The notes: generated by a model not told the origin, from the letters alone. 64,000 nt of DNA from Clostridiales bacterium 38-18 (GCA_001897605.1 MKTL01000001.1:124001-188000); one strand, 5' to 3'. Positions 52,237 through 61,561 are shown, counted from the first letter of the stretch. A program made the numbers and translations.

Positions 52237-54999
52237 ATGCAAAATCAAAATAATTCGCCCCTAGAGGCACTCATTAAAAATTTAGAGTCTTCTACAGTCA
52301 CTGGATTAACTGACGAGCAAGCCATTAAAAAGCGTGAGACGTTTGGTTATAATCGATTGGAGGCTGGTAAACGCAGAACACTTGTCAATATGATCCTAGA
52401 TCAATTTAAAGATTTTACAGTAATTATACTTATGATCGCTGCTGTCATATCCATATTTTTAAAGGAGATGATCGATGGGATCGTCATCTTGGGAATCGTG
52501 GTTCTAAACGCAGGCCTTGGTGCGTATCAGGAAAACAAGGCGAGTAATGCGCTAGACGCGCTTAAGAAGATGGCTTCTCCCAAAACCAAAGTCATAAGAG
52601 GGGGCAAGCTCATCGAGATTGATTCACCGGAGTTGGTTCCAGGAGACTTGGTCAAGCTTGATACAGGCGATTTTGTACCTGCTGATCTCAGATTAGTGGA
52701 ATCCGTTAACTTAAAAATAGATGAATCCGCATTAACTGGTGAATCCGTTCCAGTTGAAAAGGATTACCTAAGCAACGTCGATGAAAATGCACCCTTGGGT
52801 GATCAAACCAATGCTGCCTTTTCAGGTACCATCGTCACTTATGGTTATGGCAAAGGCATCGTCGTCAAGACGGGAATGTCCACACAAATCGGGCAAATAG
52901 CTAAAATGCTAAATGAAACTGAAGATGAAATGACACCGCTGCAAAAGAAACTGGCACAGTTTGGCAAGATGCTAGGCATCGCCTGTTTAACCGTTAGTAC
53001 ATTAATTATAGTTCTTGGAATCATAAGAAAGGAACCGCTTTTAGAAGTGTTCTTAACGGCGGTATCACTTGCGGTTGCAGCGATTCCAGAAGGACTTCCA
53101 GCGGTTGTTACGACCGTTTTAGCGCTAGGGATGCAGCGAATGGTTTCAAAGCATGCCATCATGAAACGATTGAGTGCAGTTGAGACGCTTGGATCGACCA
53201 CAGTGATTTGTACCGATAAAACAGGAACCCTAACACAAAATAAAATGACCGTTCAAGCCTTATATGAGAGTCTAAATCCCTACGAAGTGACGGGAACAGG
53301 ATACTCATATGAAGGTGAGATCAAGCATGTTATTGCACGACAATCAACTCGTGCTAACTCTGAAAATAAGCAAACTCACGATATGCATGAAACTCATGTA
53401 GTACATGAAACGCACGTGGCACGTGAACCGCATGAACAACATGAACATCGCAGTTCTGCGAAATGGCTCTATCTAACTGCAGCCCTTTGTAATGATGCAG
53501 AGATCGAAGGCGAAAGCTGTATTGGTGATCCAACAGAAGGCGCACTACTTGTGCTTGCTCATAAAGGTGGCGTGGATTATAAAACGGTGAGAAAAGCCTA
53601 TCCTAGATTGGACGAGTTTCCATTTGACTCCGATCGTAAGCTTATGTCGACCGTACATGAAATCGATTCAAAACGCGTACTCTTAACCAAAGGCGCTCCA
53701 GATGAGCTATTGTCAAGAGCAACTAAGATTTGGAAAAACGGGCAAAGCTTCGATTTGACTAAAGAAGACCGTGAGCAAATCCTATCCCAAAACAAAGGCT
53801 ATGCAAAAGATGCGCTTAGAGTCATTGGGTATGCTATGAAAGAAATAAGTGAAAATGACAAGGCAATTAACTCAGAAAGAGGTCTTACCTTTTTAGGCTT
53901 GTCCGGTATGATTGATCCCCCTAGAGAGGAGGCAATCAAAGCGATAAAAATCTGCAAAAATGCAGGCATTCGTGTCGTTATGATTACAGGAGATCACATC
54001 ACAACTGCATCCGCTATCGCCATGCGTATGGGTATTATAGATTCAGAGATGGCAGGTATAGAAGGCAGTGCTATTAATGGCATGTCTGAAACAGAGCTGA
54101 TTGAGCTTCTTAAGGCTAAGAATGTGTTTGCTAGAGTTTCGCCAGAGCATAAGGTGCGTATTGTTAAAGCACTGAAGTCTGATCGTCAGGTAGTGGCGAT
54201 GACAGGCGATGGCGTGAACGATGCACCTGCATTAAAGTCTGCAGACATCGGCGTCGCAATGGGTATTACTGGTACGGATGTAAGTAAAGAAGCTGCGGAT
54301 ATGATACTGACAGATGATAACTTTGCTAGCATTGTTAGTGCAGTAGAAGAAGGTCGCATCATCTACAGCAATATTAGAAAATTCGTAGGGTTTCTATTGT
54401 CGTGTAACATCGGTGAGATTTTAATCATCTTCATTGCAATGGTGTTTAATTGGGGCATACCATTAGTTCCAATACAGCTATTATGGGTAAATTTAATAAC
54501 GGACTCTCTTCCTGCTTTCGCATTGGGATTAGAAAAGGGTGAAGCGACCATTATGAATCATCGACCTAGAGACATTGATGAACCGATAATCGACCGCAAA
54601 ATGGCTTATGCCATCGGCTTTCAAAGCATTGGACTTACCATAGCGGTACTAGCTGCCTATCAGATAGGACTGAGCATCGAAGGTGCAACCATAGAACTGG
54701 CAAGAACATATGCCTTTAGTACGCTGATTCTGGGAGAAATGTTTAGAGCCTATTCAGCCAGACGTGAAGATAAAGGCGTTTGGCAATTCAATCCTTTTTC
54801 AAACAAGCTGCTTAACTTATCCGTTGTGATCGCATTGATTTTATTATTTGCTGTCATCTACATTCCTGCACTGCAGGTGATATTTAGCACGGTGCCGCTC
54901 TCGTTTGGAGAAGTGGATTTAATCCTACTTCTAAGTCTGTTACCACTGGTGTTTGGTGAGCTTTCGAAGATTGCTCAAAAGGTTTTTATAAAAAATTAA
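52237..54999 (+). CDS. P-type calcium-transporting ATPase (PMR1/SERCA-like) with His-rich insertion
   Basis: Cation pump of 920 residues. TGES (actuator), PEGLP in membrane helix 4, the phosphorylation site DKTGTLTQNK, KGAPDELL (nucleotide domain) and TGDGVNDAPALKSADIGVAMG (hinge) are intact, with NLITDSLPAFALG in helix 6, a calcium-pump feature. Between the phosphorylation and nucleotide-binding parts (about residues 368-410) is a tandemly repeated segment, HETHVVHETHVAREPHEQHEH, which is not part of the family core. GAAAGGAG precedes the start. Confidence 0.93.
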   Translation: MQNQNNSPLEALIKNLESSTVTGLTDEQAIKKRETFGYNRLEAGKRRTLVNMILDQFKDFTVIILMIAAVISIFLKEMIDGIVILGIVVLNAGLGAYQENKASNALDALKKMASPKTKVIRGGKLIEIDSPELVPGDLVKLDTGDFVPADLRLVESVNLKIDESALTGESVPVEKDYLSNVDENAPLGDQTNAAFSGTIVTYGYGKGIVVKTGMSTQIGQIAKMLNETEDEMTPLQKKLAQFGKMLGIACLTVSTLIIVLGIIRKEPLLEVFLTAVSLAVAAIPEGLPAVVTTVLALGMQRMVSKHAIMKRLSAVETLGSTTVICTDKTGTLTQNKMTVQALYESLNPYEVTGTGYSYEGEIKHVIARQSTRANSENKQTHDMHETHVVHETHVAREPHEQHEHRSSAKWLYLTAALCNDAEIEGESCIGDPTEGALLVLAHKGGVDYKTVRKAYPRLDEFPFDSDRKLMSTVHEIDSKRVLLTKGAPDELLSRATKIWKNGQSFDLTKEDREQILSQNKGYAKDALRVIGYAMKEISENDKAINSERGLTFLGLSGMIDPPREEAIKAIKICKNAGIRVVMITGDHITTASAIAMRMGIIDSEMAGIEGSAINGMSETELIELLKAKNVFARVSPEHKVRIVKALKSDRQVVAMTGDGVNDAPALKSADIGVAMGITGTDVSKEAADMILTDDNFASIVSAVEEGRIIYSNIRKFVGFLLSCNIGEILIIFIAMVFNWGIPLVPIQLLWVNLITDSLPAFALGLEKGEATIMNHRPRDIDEPIIDRKMAYAIGFQSIGLTIAVLAAYQIGLSIEGATIELARTYAFSTLILGEMFRAYSARREDKGVWQFNPFSNKLLNLSVVIALILLFAVIYIPALQVIFSTVPLSFGEVDLILLLSLLPLVFGELSKIAQKVFIKN
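53386..53451 (+). repeat. 18-bp tandem repeat coding (His-Glu-Thr-His-Val-Val)n in the Ca2+ ATPase
   Basis: Three full units and a partial one: HETHVV, HETHVA, REPHEQ, HEH. The whole insertion is rich in histidine and glutamate. Confidence 0.85.
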
Positions 55000-55125
55000 C
55001 AATACATCAAATACGGTTGTAAAAGGGAATCGGTATATATTATAATGTCAGTGGGACATCAAGTGTACAGTGTAAGGAATTACCTTACTTGATTAGGGTT
55101 ATTAATAAGGAATAGGAGATGTATT

Positions 55126-56445
55126 ATGAGCAAACCAGTTCTCTCTAAGCATTTTAAATCTAGAAAGCCTTCAAGTGTGCGTTTGGCACAGATGAAGTAC
55201 GAAGAACGTGCCGTTAAGCCGGAGGCAGTTATCAATGTAGGGATCGGTAACGTATCACTACCAACTAACCCTGCGATGATGAAGCGTTTATTTGAAATGA
55301 ATGCACCAGAAAGTCCATTTTCTAAAGGCGTTATCCGTTACTCAACGACAGCTGGTACAGTAGAATGTCAAGATGCATTTAAAAACATTCTTAGCTGTGA
55401 AGGCTTTGATACAAGCAAATTACACGTCCAAGTAACTGATGGTGGATCTGCAGGTATGGAGCTTTTATTAATCGGCGTTTGTGGACCTGCTGGTTCGGAT
55501 GAAAGTCCACTATTAATGATTGACCCTGCTTATACTAACTATATTTCCTTCGCTGAACGCGTAGGCAGAAAAACGGTAACTGTAAAAAGACAATTGAGAG
55601 AAGACGGTAAGTTTTCATTACCTGAGATGTCATTAATTGAAAAAACAATCGTTGAAAATAAACCGAGTGCACTTTTGGTTATTCCTTATGATAATCCAAC
55701 TGGTCAATTATACGACTATGCAACTTTACAAGAGCTTGCAAAATTATGTGTTAAATACAACATGTGGATGGTGAGTGACGAAGCTTATAGAGAGCTTTAT
55801 TACGAAGAAGGTACACCACTTGTTAGTATCTGGGGTATTACGGATGCAGAAGTGCCAGGTATTGAGGGCAGAAGAATCAGCATTGAAACTGCTTCAAAGG
55901 TTTGGAATGCATGTGGTCTAAGAATTGGCGCAATTATTACGGACAGTGCGGAGTTTAATAACCGTTCAGTTGCAGAATATACAGCAAACCTTTGTGCAAA
56001 TGTAATTGGTCAGCATATCTTTGGTGCGTTGGCACATGAAACGAAAGATCAAATCGCAGACTGGTGCCAAAATATCAGAGGTTACTATAAAGAACAAATC
56101 CTTATGGTTTACAATGGCTTAAAGGCACTTGAACCAAAACTAATCGTTTCTAGTCCAGATGCTTCAATCTATTCAGTTATTGATGTTAGAAATGTAGTAA
56201 AACCAGGCTTTGATTCAGTGGAGTTCGTACTTTACTGTGCACAAGAAGGCGCTGTAGACATCGATGGCGTTGAAACGACACTCTTGGTTGCGCCTATGAA
56301 GGGTTTCTATGACATCGATGGCAGTATGGATAATCCAGGTAGCACTCAGTTCAGAATCTCGTTTGTTGAGACGCCTGAAAACATGGCAAAAATTCCTGAA
56401 TTATTTGTTAAATTACTTCGTCAATTCGAAGCGAAAAGAGCATAA
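55126..56445 (+). CDS. class I/II pyridoxal-phosphate aminotransferase
   Basis: Fold-type I aminotransferase of 439 residues. The substrate and PLP pocket motifs seen are DGGSAGMELLL, IPYDNPTGQLYD, SDEAYRELYYEEG and the PLP lysine in ETASKVWNACGLRIG. The arginine that binds the substrate carboxylate is in FRISFVE near the C-terminus. The amino donor is not clear; aspartate-like or aromatic substrates are both possible. AGGAG precedes the start and a strong terminator follows, so it is probably a single-gene unit. Confidence 0.9.
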   Translation: MSKPVLSKHFKSRKPSSVRLAQMKYEERAVKPEAVINVGIGNVSLPTNPAMMKRLFEMNAPESPFSKGVIRYSTTAGTVECQDAFKNILSCEGFDTSKLHVQVTDGGSAGMELLLIGVCGPAGSDESPLLMIDPAYTNYISFAERVGRKTVTVKRQLREDGKFSLPEMSLIEKTIVENKPSALLVIPYDNPTGQLYDYATLQELAKLCVKYNMWMVSDEAYRELYYEEGTPLVSIWGITDAEVPGIEGRRISIETASKVWNACGLRIGAIITDSAEFNNRSVAEYTANLCANVIGQHIFGALAHETKDQIADWCQNIRGYYKEQILMVYNGLKALEPKLIVSSPDASIYSVIDVRNVVKPGFDSVEFVLYCAQEGAVDIDGVETTLLVAPMKGFYDIDGSMDNPGSTQFRISFVETPENMAKIPELFVKLLRQFEAKRA

Positions 56446-56475
56446 TTTACTAGCTCAATAAAAAGTAAGATTTCG

Positions 56476-56508
56476 ACCTGTATACGATTCATGTATACAG
56501 GTTTTTTT
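56476..56508 (+). terminator. terminator of the aminotransferase gene
   Basis: ACCTGTATAC (56476-56485) and its perfect complement (56493-56502) are followed by seven T residues. Confidence 0.92.
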
Positions 56509-56557
56509 ATTGATCTGAGGGGTAAGTATTATATACGCTCATTTTAAGGAGGAAGAA

Positions 56558-58153
56558 ATGTTTGGAGAAAAACTAACCTCGAATAAGATCATACGCTTGA
56601 TAGCTTGGGCTCTACTAATAACAATACTTTTTAACTTGATCTATACATACTACTTACGTCTTTCAGCTGATCATTATGTAGAGGATTATCAAAATCAAAA
56701 AAAACAGCCATCAATATAGCGGACTTGTTTATCTCAGAAAAGTTTGACAGTATCTATGATGACTTAAATATCATTCGCAATTCAAATGAATTTATACTTT
56801 ATAAGTCTAATTTGGAAGATGAATATGCATTATCGCAAATTGAGACTCTTTTTGAACGCTATGCCCTAAATAAAAATGGGCTTACCCAAGTGAGGCTACT
56901 TTCAGCTGAGGGCATGGAGCTTGTTAGAGTCAATAAAGTGGACAATCAAGCTATTAGAGTACCAAAAGCAGATTTACAGGGTAAATCTGATCGATATTAT
57001 TATTTACATGCTCTAGCGGCAAGTGAAAATCAAATTTATGTTTCAGATTTCGATCTAAATATTGAAAATGGCGTTATCTTTGTCCCCTATGAACCAACCA
57101 TCAGGTTTACTCTAAAGATTGATGACACAGAAGGTAAATTATTGGGTTTAATTGTCTTGAATTTTGATGGAGAGAAATTTTTCTCAGTCATCAGCCGATA
57201 TGAGTCTTTAGATATAAGTGATATTGAAATTGGAATATTGGATTATAATAACTATTGGTCTTTAAATAATACGAATAAAAATGATTATCAATACATTTCA
57301 GTAACTGTAAAATCCAATCAGTCTGATGAGATGAGAAATATTTTTGACGAAATTGTTCAAAAGCAAGGTGCTCCTAAACAGGGTGCGTTTAACTTTGAAA
57401 ATAAGTATTATCAATATAAAGAGATTGCAGAGCTCGAAAAAAGTAAATATCTATTTGAGGGAAAGCTATTTTCGAGGTATTTTGTGAGCTATTTCAATGT
57501 TGATAAATTAATAGAACATGATCATCCATTTATACACTCGAGTTTTATTGTACAGGTAATTGCGTCATTACTTACTTTTATTATTTCTTACGCATTAATT
57601 TATTTAATTGGACAAAAGAGGCGGCATAATATATTGCTACTCACTTCAGCGTACATTACCAATAATACACGTGAAGGTATTTTATTACTGGGGAAGAATA
57701 AAGAAATTTTATATTGTAATTCTTTTTTTGAGGATATCTATGGCTATAAGCTTATCGAGATACAGAACAAAGCAATTGCAACTCTATTTAACTCAGGTTT
57801 AGCCTTTAATGAAGCAAGTGAAACGGATGAAATATTTAATGCAAATGTATGGAACAAAACGAAGCGAGGCAACTGGCTATTCTTCGCTTGGCTATCTAAA
57901 AAAGCTAAATGCTGATGAGATCAAAATTGATAGAATGTTCATAGGTGACTATCCTGAAAGAGATAATGGCAATATTTTGAAGGCAATCGTCGCAATGGGC
58001 AATGAAATAGGGATTAAGCTTATTATTGAAGGCGTCGAAACTGAAGCACAGTATGAGTACATTAAGCTACTGCAGTGTGGTAACTATCAAGGATTTTATG
58101 GATCGGTACCAAAACGCTTAGAGCAAGTTATTTCCGATCTAAAAAATAAATAA
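56558..58153 (+). pseudogene. decayed membrane Cache-PAS-(GGDEF)-EAL gene
   Basis: A good start (GGAGG before ATG 56558) gives a membrane helix and stops after 53 codons, but the frame continues after an eight-A run near 56697-56704, as KTAINIADLFISEKFD, through a sensor domain and second helix to the start of a PAS domain. At about 57866 the PAS text (VWNKTKRG) changes into the late part of an EAL domain in another frame (TGYSSLGYLKKL, DEIKIDR, IIEGVETEAQ). The end of PAS, all of GGDEF and the first half of EAL are missing. One frameshift and one internal deletion, so non-functional. Confidence 0.85.
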
Positions 58154-58180
58154 ATGACAGCTGTAATAATGGTTAGGAAG

Positions 58181-58227
58181 AAACAAAAAAGAAGCCGTTA
58201 CTTATCTTTACAAGATAAATGACGGCT
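58181..58227 (-). terminator. terminator of the ArsC/Spx-flavodoxin pair
   Basis: AGCCGT/ACGGCT (58193-58198 with 58222-58227) around TTATCTT/AAGATAA (58202-58208 with 58212-58218); on the minus strand it is followed by TCTTTTTTG. Confidence 0.75.
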
Positions 58228-58271
58228 CTTTATGTTAAATGAATGCTTATCATGTCTGTGAAAGTTTCAAA

Positions 58272-58610
58272 TCACTCCCAGGTTGCCCATATTTCTGGCT
58301 CAAAGCCAACAGTTGCTTTCTGACCATTTCTGACGATAGGTGTACGGATAAGCTTTGGGTTTTCAAGTAAAATTTCTTGAATGAGCGCTGGCGTGGAAAT
58401 CCTATCAAGATTTTTTTGCGTATATAATGGGCTTTGAGTATCGATTAGATTTTTTAGTCCAACCGCTCTTGAAACGCTCTCAAACTCACCCTTACTCATT
58501 CCTTTTGAAGGCATATCGATGCTTTGAAATTTGATGCGCCTTTCCTTAAAGTAGCGTTCCGCCTTTTGTGTATCAAAGCATTTTTTCTTTCCGAAAATCT
58601 GGATGTTCAT
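58272..58610 (-). CDS. ArsC/Spx-family thioredoxin-fold protein (YffB-like)
   Basis: Protein of 112 residues in the arsenate reductase-like family. KKCFDTQKAERYF holds the single N-terminal cysteine near residue 11, and RTPIVRNGQKATVGF is the conserved C-terminal segment. It lacks the CxxC of Spx, so it may be a glutathione- or thiol-dependent reductase of unknown substrate, not a proven arsenate reductase. It starts 2 bp after the flavodoxin-like gene. Confidence 0.85.
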   Translation of the reverse strand: MNIQIFGKKKCFDTQKAERYFKERRIKFQSIDMPSKGMSKGEFESVSRAVGLKNLIDTQSPLYTQKNLDRISTPALIQEILLENPKLIRTPIVRNGQKATVGFEPEIWATWE

Positions 58611-58612
58611 TA

Positions 58613-59047
58613 TTACTCCTTAATTCTTTTAGTTATTGCACCAAGGATTTGAGCCTCATTTTTAAGACGATCCACGATATCGCCAACGAAATAAAAATCG
58701 TTTCTACTTTCAAGCTTTTTAGCAACACTACCTTTAGAGGTTATAAGTACCGACGTATTTTTAGGCTGTCTCGTTCTTAAAAAAAGTCTTGTAGGCTGCG
58801 CAACACCACCTGCCCAAAGTGGAGAAACGACGACGACATTTGCATCAACAGGTACTTCTTTAGACAATTTTACATCAAGAGGCTTGTTTTGAGTTGCAAA
58901 ATAACCTGCTTTAATATAACCGAACACACCGTGATAATTCATGCCATCTGTCAATTCGACCAATTCATAGCCTGTTTGCTTAGATAAAGCCTCGGCGATT
59001 CGCTTGGAATTGCCACTTCTTGTAAAATAAACGATATATCCTGCCAT
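58613..59047 (-). CDS. flavodoxin-like protein
   Basis: Flavodoxin-fold protein of 144 residues with the FMN phosphate loop YFTRSGNSKRIAEAL and the later loop SPLWAGGVAQPTRLF. The arrangement is that of short flavodoxin-like oxidoreductases of clostridia. GGAGG (plus-strand CCTCC at 59052) precedes the start. It is co-transcribed with the ArsC-like gene. Confidence 0.88.
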   Translation of the reverse strand: MAGYIVYFTRSGNSKRIAEALSKQTGYELVELTDGMNYHGVFGYIKAGYFATQNKPLDVKLSKEVPVDANVVVVSPLWAGGVAQPTRLFLRTRQPKNTSVLITSKGSVAKKLESRNDFYFVGDIVDRLKNEAQILGAITKRIKE

Positions 59048-59134
59048 AAATACCTCCTTAAGTCCATCTAATCATATGATATACTTAATTTGCCACAAAT
59101 TAAATCATTTTTTGTTATTTTTTAGGAGGAAAAC

Positions 59135-59746
59135 ATGTTGAAACAAAAGAAATGGTTGATTGCTACCATTGTTGTTGTTTTGAGTTTTTTTATATACTCG
59201 AATATGGGGGATCAACTGTCATCAGAGCAAAGATCATCAAAAGCTACTGAATCTGAGATTATTAATGACGTCTATACAAGTAGCAATAATACCATAGAAA
59301 ATAATAATGTAGAAAACAGCACACAAGCATATATCACACAAGAAACCAACACGCAAGAAACCAACACGCAAGAAACCAACACGCAAGATTCTAATTTAAT
59401 GATCATCTATGGGGAGGACTATTATCTAAAAGACGATGTGGCGACTTACCTCCACACCTACGAAGAATTGCCACCCAATTATATAACTAAATCTGAAGCA
59501 ATCGATTTGGGATGGGATGCAGACAAAGGCAACCTGTGGGATGTGTCCTATGGCAGTGTCATCGGTGGCGATCGATTTGGGAATCGAGAGGGACTCTTGC
59601 CTAAAAAAGAGGGTAGAACTTATTATGAGTGTGATGTGAATTATGAAGGCGGTTTTAGAAATGCCATGCGACTTGTATTTTCAAATGATGGGCTAATCTA
59701 TTATACAGAAGATCATTATGGCTCTTTTGAACCGTTATTTCCATAG
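59135..59746 (+). CDS. barnase-type guanyl-specific ribonuclease with membrane anchor and repeat linker
   Basis: Extracellular-type ribonuclease of 203 residues. Residues 1-25 are a signal or anchor helix, 26-90 a Ser/Asn/Gln/Thr linker including TQETNTQETNTQETNTQDSN, and about 95-203 the barnase domain. Close matches to Bacillus barnase are YLHTYEELPPNYITKSEA, LGWDADKGNLWDV, GGDRFGNREGLLP, the catalytic glutamate in YECDVNY (E73), arginine in GGFRNAMR (R83/R87 region) and histidine in TEDHYGSF (H102). AGGAGG precedes the start. Barstar follows 17 bp downstream. Confidence 0.93.
   Translation: MLKQKKWLIATIVVVLSFFIYSNMGDQLSSEQRSSKATESEIINDVYTSSNNTIENNNVENSTQAYITQETNTQETNTQETNTQDSNLMIIYGEDYYLKDDVATYLHTYEELPPNYITKSEAIDLGWDADKGNLWDVSYGSVIGGDRFGNREGLLPKKEGRTYYECDVNYEGGFRNAMRLVFSNDGLIYYTEDHYGSFEPLFP
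59336..59395 (+). repeat. 15-bp tandem repeat coding (Thr-Gln-Glu-Thr-Asn)n in the barnase gene
   Basis: Four units; the middle two are identical (ACGCAAGAAACCAAC), the first differs by one base and the last by several. Confidence 0.92.
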
Positions 59747-59763
59747 GTGGAGAGGAGATTTTT

Positions 59764-60180
59764 ATGGGCAATAATTTGAACAATGATAAATTAAGCGATG
59801 ACCGATTAAGCAATGATAGACTAAGCAATGATAGACTAAGCAATGATAAGCTCAATAATGATAAGTTCAACAATGATAGAGCAAACGATGACAAGTTAGG
59901 TAAGCTAAGAATTGATATAAGTTTATTTAAATCTATCGATGCTTTTCATGATTTTATTAAGGAGATTTTAACGCTTTCTCCTCATTATGGTAAGAATTTA
60001 GATGCCTTATGGGATGAACTATCTGTAAGAAATGAACCTGTAAAGCTCGTATTTTACAACTGTAATCAGGTAGATGAAACGCTAAGCGCGTATTTACCCA
60101 AATTAAAGGCGCTTTTTGAGGCGCTTCACCTTGATAATGAGGGGGTTGAGGCTAAGTTTATCGATGAGCTGGTAATATAG
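59764..60180 (+). CDS. barstar-family ribonuclease inhibitor with repeat-bearing N-terminus
   Basis: Immunity protein of 138 residues for the barnase next to it. The C-terminal ~90 residues are barstar: RIDISLFKSIDAFHDFIKEI, then HYGKNLDALWDEL, which keeps the two aspartates and tryptophan matching D35, W38 and D39 that plug the barnase active site. Residues 7-46 are eight five-residue repeats of NDRLS type, absent from normal barstars (about 90 residues). It is cytoplasmic. GGAGAGG precedes the start. No signal peptide. Confidence 0.92.
   Translation: MGNNLNNDKLSDDRLSNDRLSNDRLSNDKLNNDKFNNDRANDDKLGKLRIDISLFKSIDAFHDFIKEILTLSPHYGKNLDALWDELSVRNEPVKLVFYNCNQVDETLSAYLPKLKALFEALHLDNEGVEAKFIDELVI
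59782..59901 (+). repeat. 15-bp tandem repeat coding (Asn-Asp-Arg/Lys-Leu-Ser/Asn)n in the barstar gene
   Basis: Eight in-frame units; the third and fourth are identical (AATGATAGACTAAGC), and the others drift by one to four bases. Confidence 0.92.
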
Positions 60181-60300
60181 AAATATCTTGATTAGGCGAT
60201 GGCGAAACTGTTAATATATACATTAGGTGGTACTGTTCGAAGTTTATCAAACATCATGCGAATTTCGACAGCGTCTAGAAATAGATCTAGGAGGGTTAAT

Positions 60301-61299
60301 ATGGCAATAAAAACGAAATTATTTATCTCGAAATCGACTAACCCGTGGTTTAATCTCGCCTACGAGGAGCAACTTGTTAAGGAAGTTGCTGAGGATGAGA
60401 TCTATCTATATTTGTGGCAAAATCAGCATACCGTGGTTATTGGTAAGCATCAAAATCCGTGGCGTGAGGTACTGGTATCTGAGCTAGAATCAGATGCTGG
60501 TAAACTGGCACGCCGTCTTTCAGGAGGTGGTGCTGTATATCACGATTTAGGCAATTTAAATTTTACTTTTGTTATGAATAAAAAGCATGAAGACCTACAC
60601 AGACAATTGAAAGTTATTGTGGAAGGCGTCAAGTCACTTGGGATTGAAGCAGTGTTTTCAGGGCGAAATGATATTTTAGCTGAAGGCAGAAAGTTTTCAG
60701 GAAATGCCTTTTATTATGGCAAAGACAATTACTATCATCACGGTACCATCCTAGTGGATGTGGATATGAGCAAGCTGGGCAAATACCTAAATGTCTCTAT
60801 GAAAAAGCTCAGTGCAAAGGGCGTTGAGTCTGTAAAATCTCGTGTGATCAACTTAAAAGAACTCAATCCAGACATCACAATCGCGACAATGATGACCGCA
60901 GTTGGAGAAGCGTTTGAGTTTGAATATGGGAAGGCTGAAGACGTATTCTATATATCAGAGGATAATGTTTCTGGTGAAGCTGCAAACCGTTATGACCATT
61001 ATGCTTCTTGGGAATGGCGATTTGGTAAAACGCCAAATTTTGATGTGACCTTTGAAGAAAAATTTGACTGGGGAGAGTTGGTGCTCAGCTTTAAACTGAA
61101 GGGCGCTCAAATTGAAGCGGATGAAGTATTCTCTGATGCCATGTCTACGGATTTGATCGATGCACTCAGCGGGATCTTTGTGGGATGTCGATTAGAGAAG
61201 GCTGACATGACCGAAGCGCTGGATCAAGTTGAAGTTCCAGAGGCGATGAAGGCAGCATTTTCAGATGTTAGAGCGTGGATTCAGACACTGCCTTTCTAA
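60301..61299 (+). CDS. lplA: lipoate-protein ligase A
   Basis: Ligase of 332 residues that activates lipoate with ATP and attaches it to lipoyl domains. RRLSGGGAVYHDLGNLNFTF is the lipoate-binding motif and GRNDILAEGRKFSGNAFYY contains the catalytic lysine region; SVKSRVINL follows and the accessory C-terminal domain is present. GGAGGG before ATG 60301 decides the start; the longer frame from 60199 has none. It points to lipoyl-dependent enzymes such as the glycine cleavage system elsewhere in the genome. Confidence 0.94.
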   Translation: MAIKTKLFISKSTNPWFNLAYEEQLVKEVAEDEIYLYLWQNQHTVVIGKHQNPWREVLVSELESDAGKLARRLSGGGAVYHDLGNLNFTFVMNKKHEDLHRQLKVIVEGVKSLGIEAVFSGRNDILAEGRKFSGNAFYYGKDNYYHHGTILVDVDMSKLGKYLNVSMKKLSAKGVESVKSRVINLKELNPDITIATMMTAVGEAFEFEYGKAEDVFYISEDNVSGEAANRYDHYASWEWRFGKTPNFDVTFEEKFDWGELVLSFKLKGAQIEADEVFSDAMSTDLIDALSGIFVGCRLEKADMTEALDQVEVPEAMKAAFSDVRAWIQTLPF

Positions 61300-61303
61300 C
61301 AAC

Positions 61304-61333
61304 TTTACAAATGCGTTGTGGTTGTGCTATAAT
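61304..61333 (+). promoter_or_regulatory. promoter of a short transcription unit
   Basis: TTTACA (61304-61309), an 18-bp spacer and TATAAT (61328-61333), with a terminator 230 bp downstream. Confidence 0.6.
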
Positions 61334-61368
61334 AAACCGATGTAAAAAAGATATGCCAAATGAAGTAA

Positions 61369-61542
61369 ATGCTTAGAGTATTTGAATTTCGAGCTAAGGT
61401 ATGCGTCGCGTTGTTTGCTTTCGTAGATTTTAGTAAGCTGTTCACAAAAAAAGAAATGGGTGTTGAAAAATTAGCAAAGAACTGGGGTCTGCGCAGGTAC
61501 GATGAGGAAATGCGCTATACTATCAATGATGGTATAATGTGA
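61369..61542 (+). CDS. possible 57-residue small protein, or part of a non-coding RNA
   Basis: A short frame beginning MLRVFEFRAKVCVALFAF and ending NDGIM, inside a 270-bp unit bounded by a promoter and a terminator. The middle part (VEKLAKNWGLRRYDEE) looks protein-like, but there is no good ribosome-binding site. AAATGC-TTAGA-GTATTT and other pairs at its start could belong to an RNA fold instead. I do not recognise either. Confidence 0.3.
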   Translation: MLRVFEFRAKVCVALFAFVDFSKLFTKKEMGVEKLAKNWGLRRYDEEMRYTINDGIM

Positions 61543-61561
61543 ATCAGAAATGGTGAAACTT

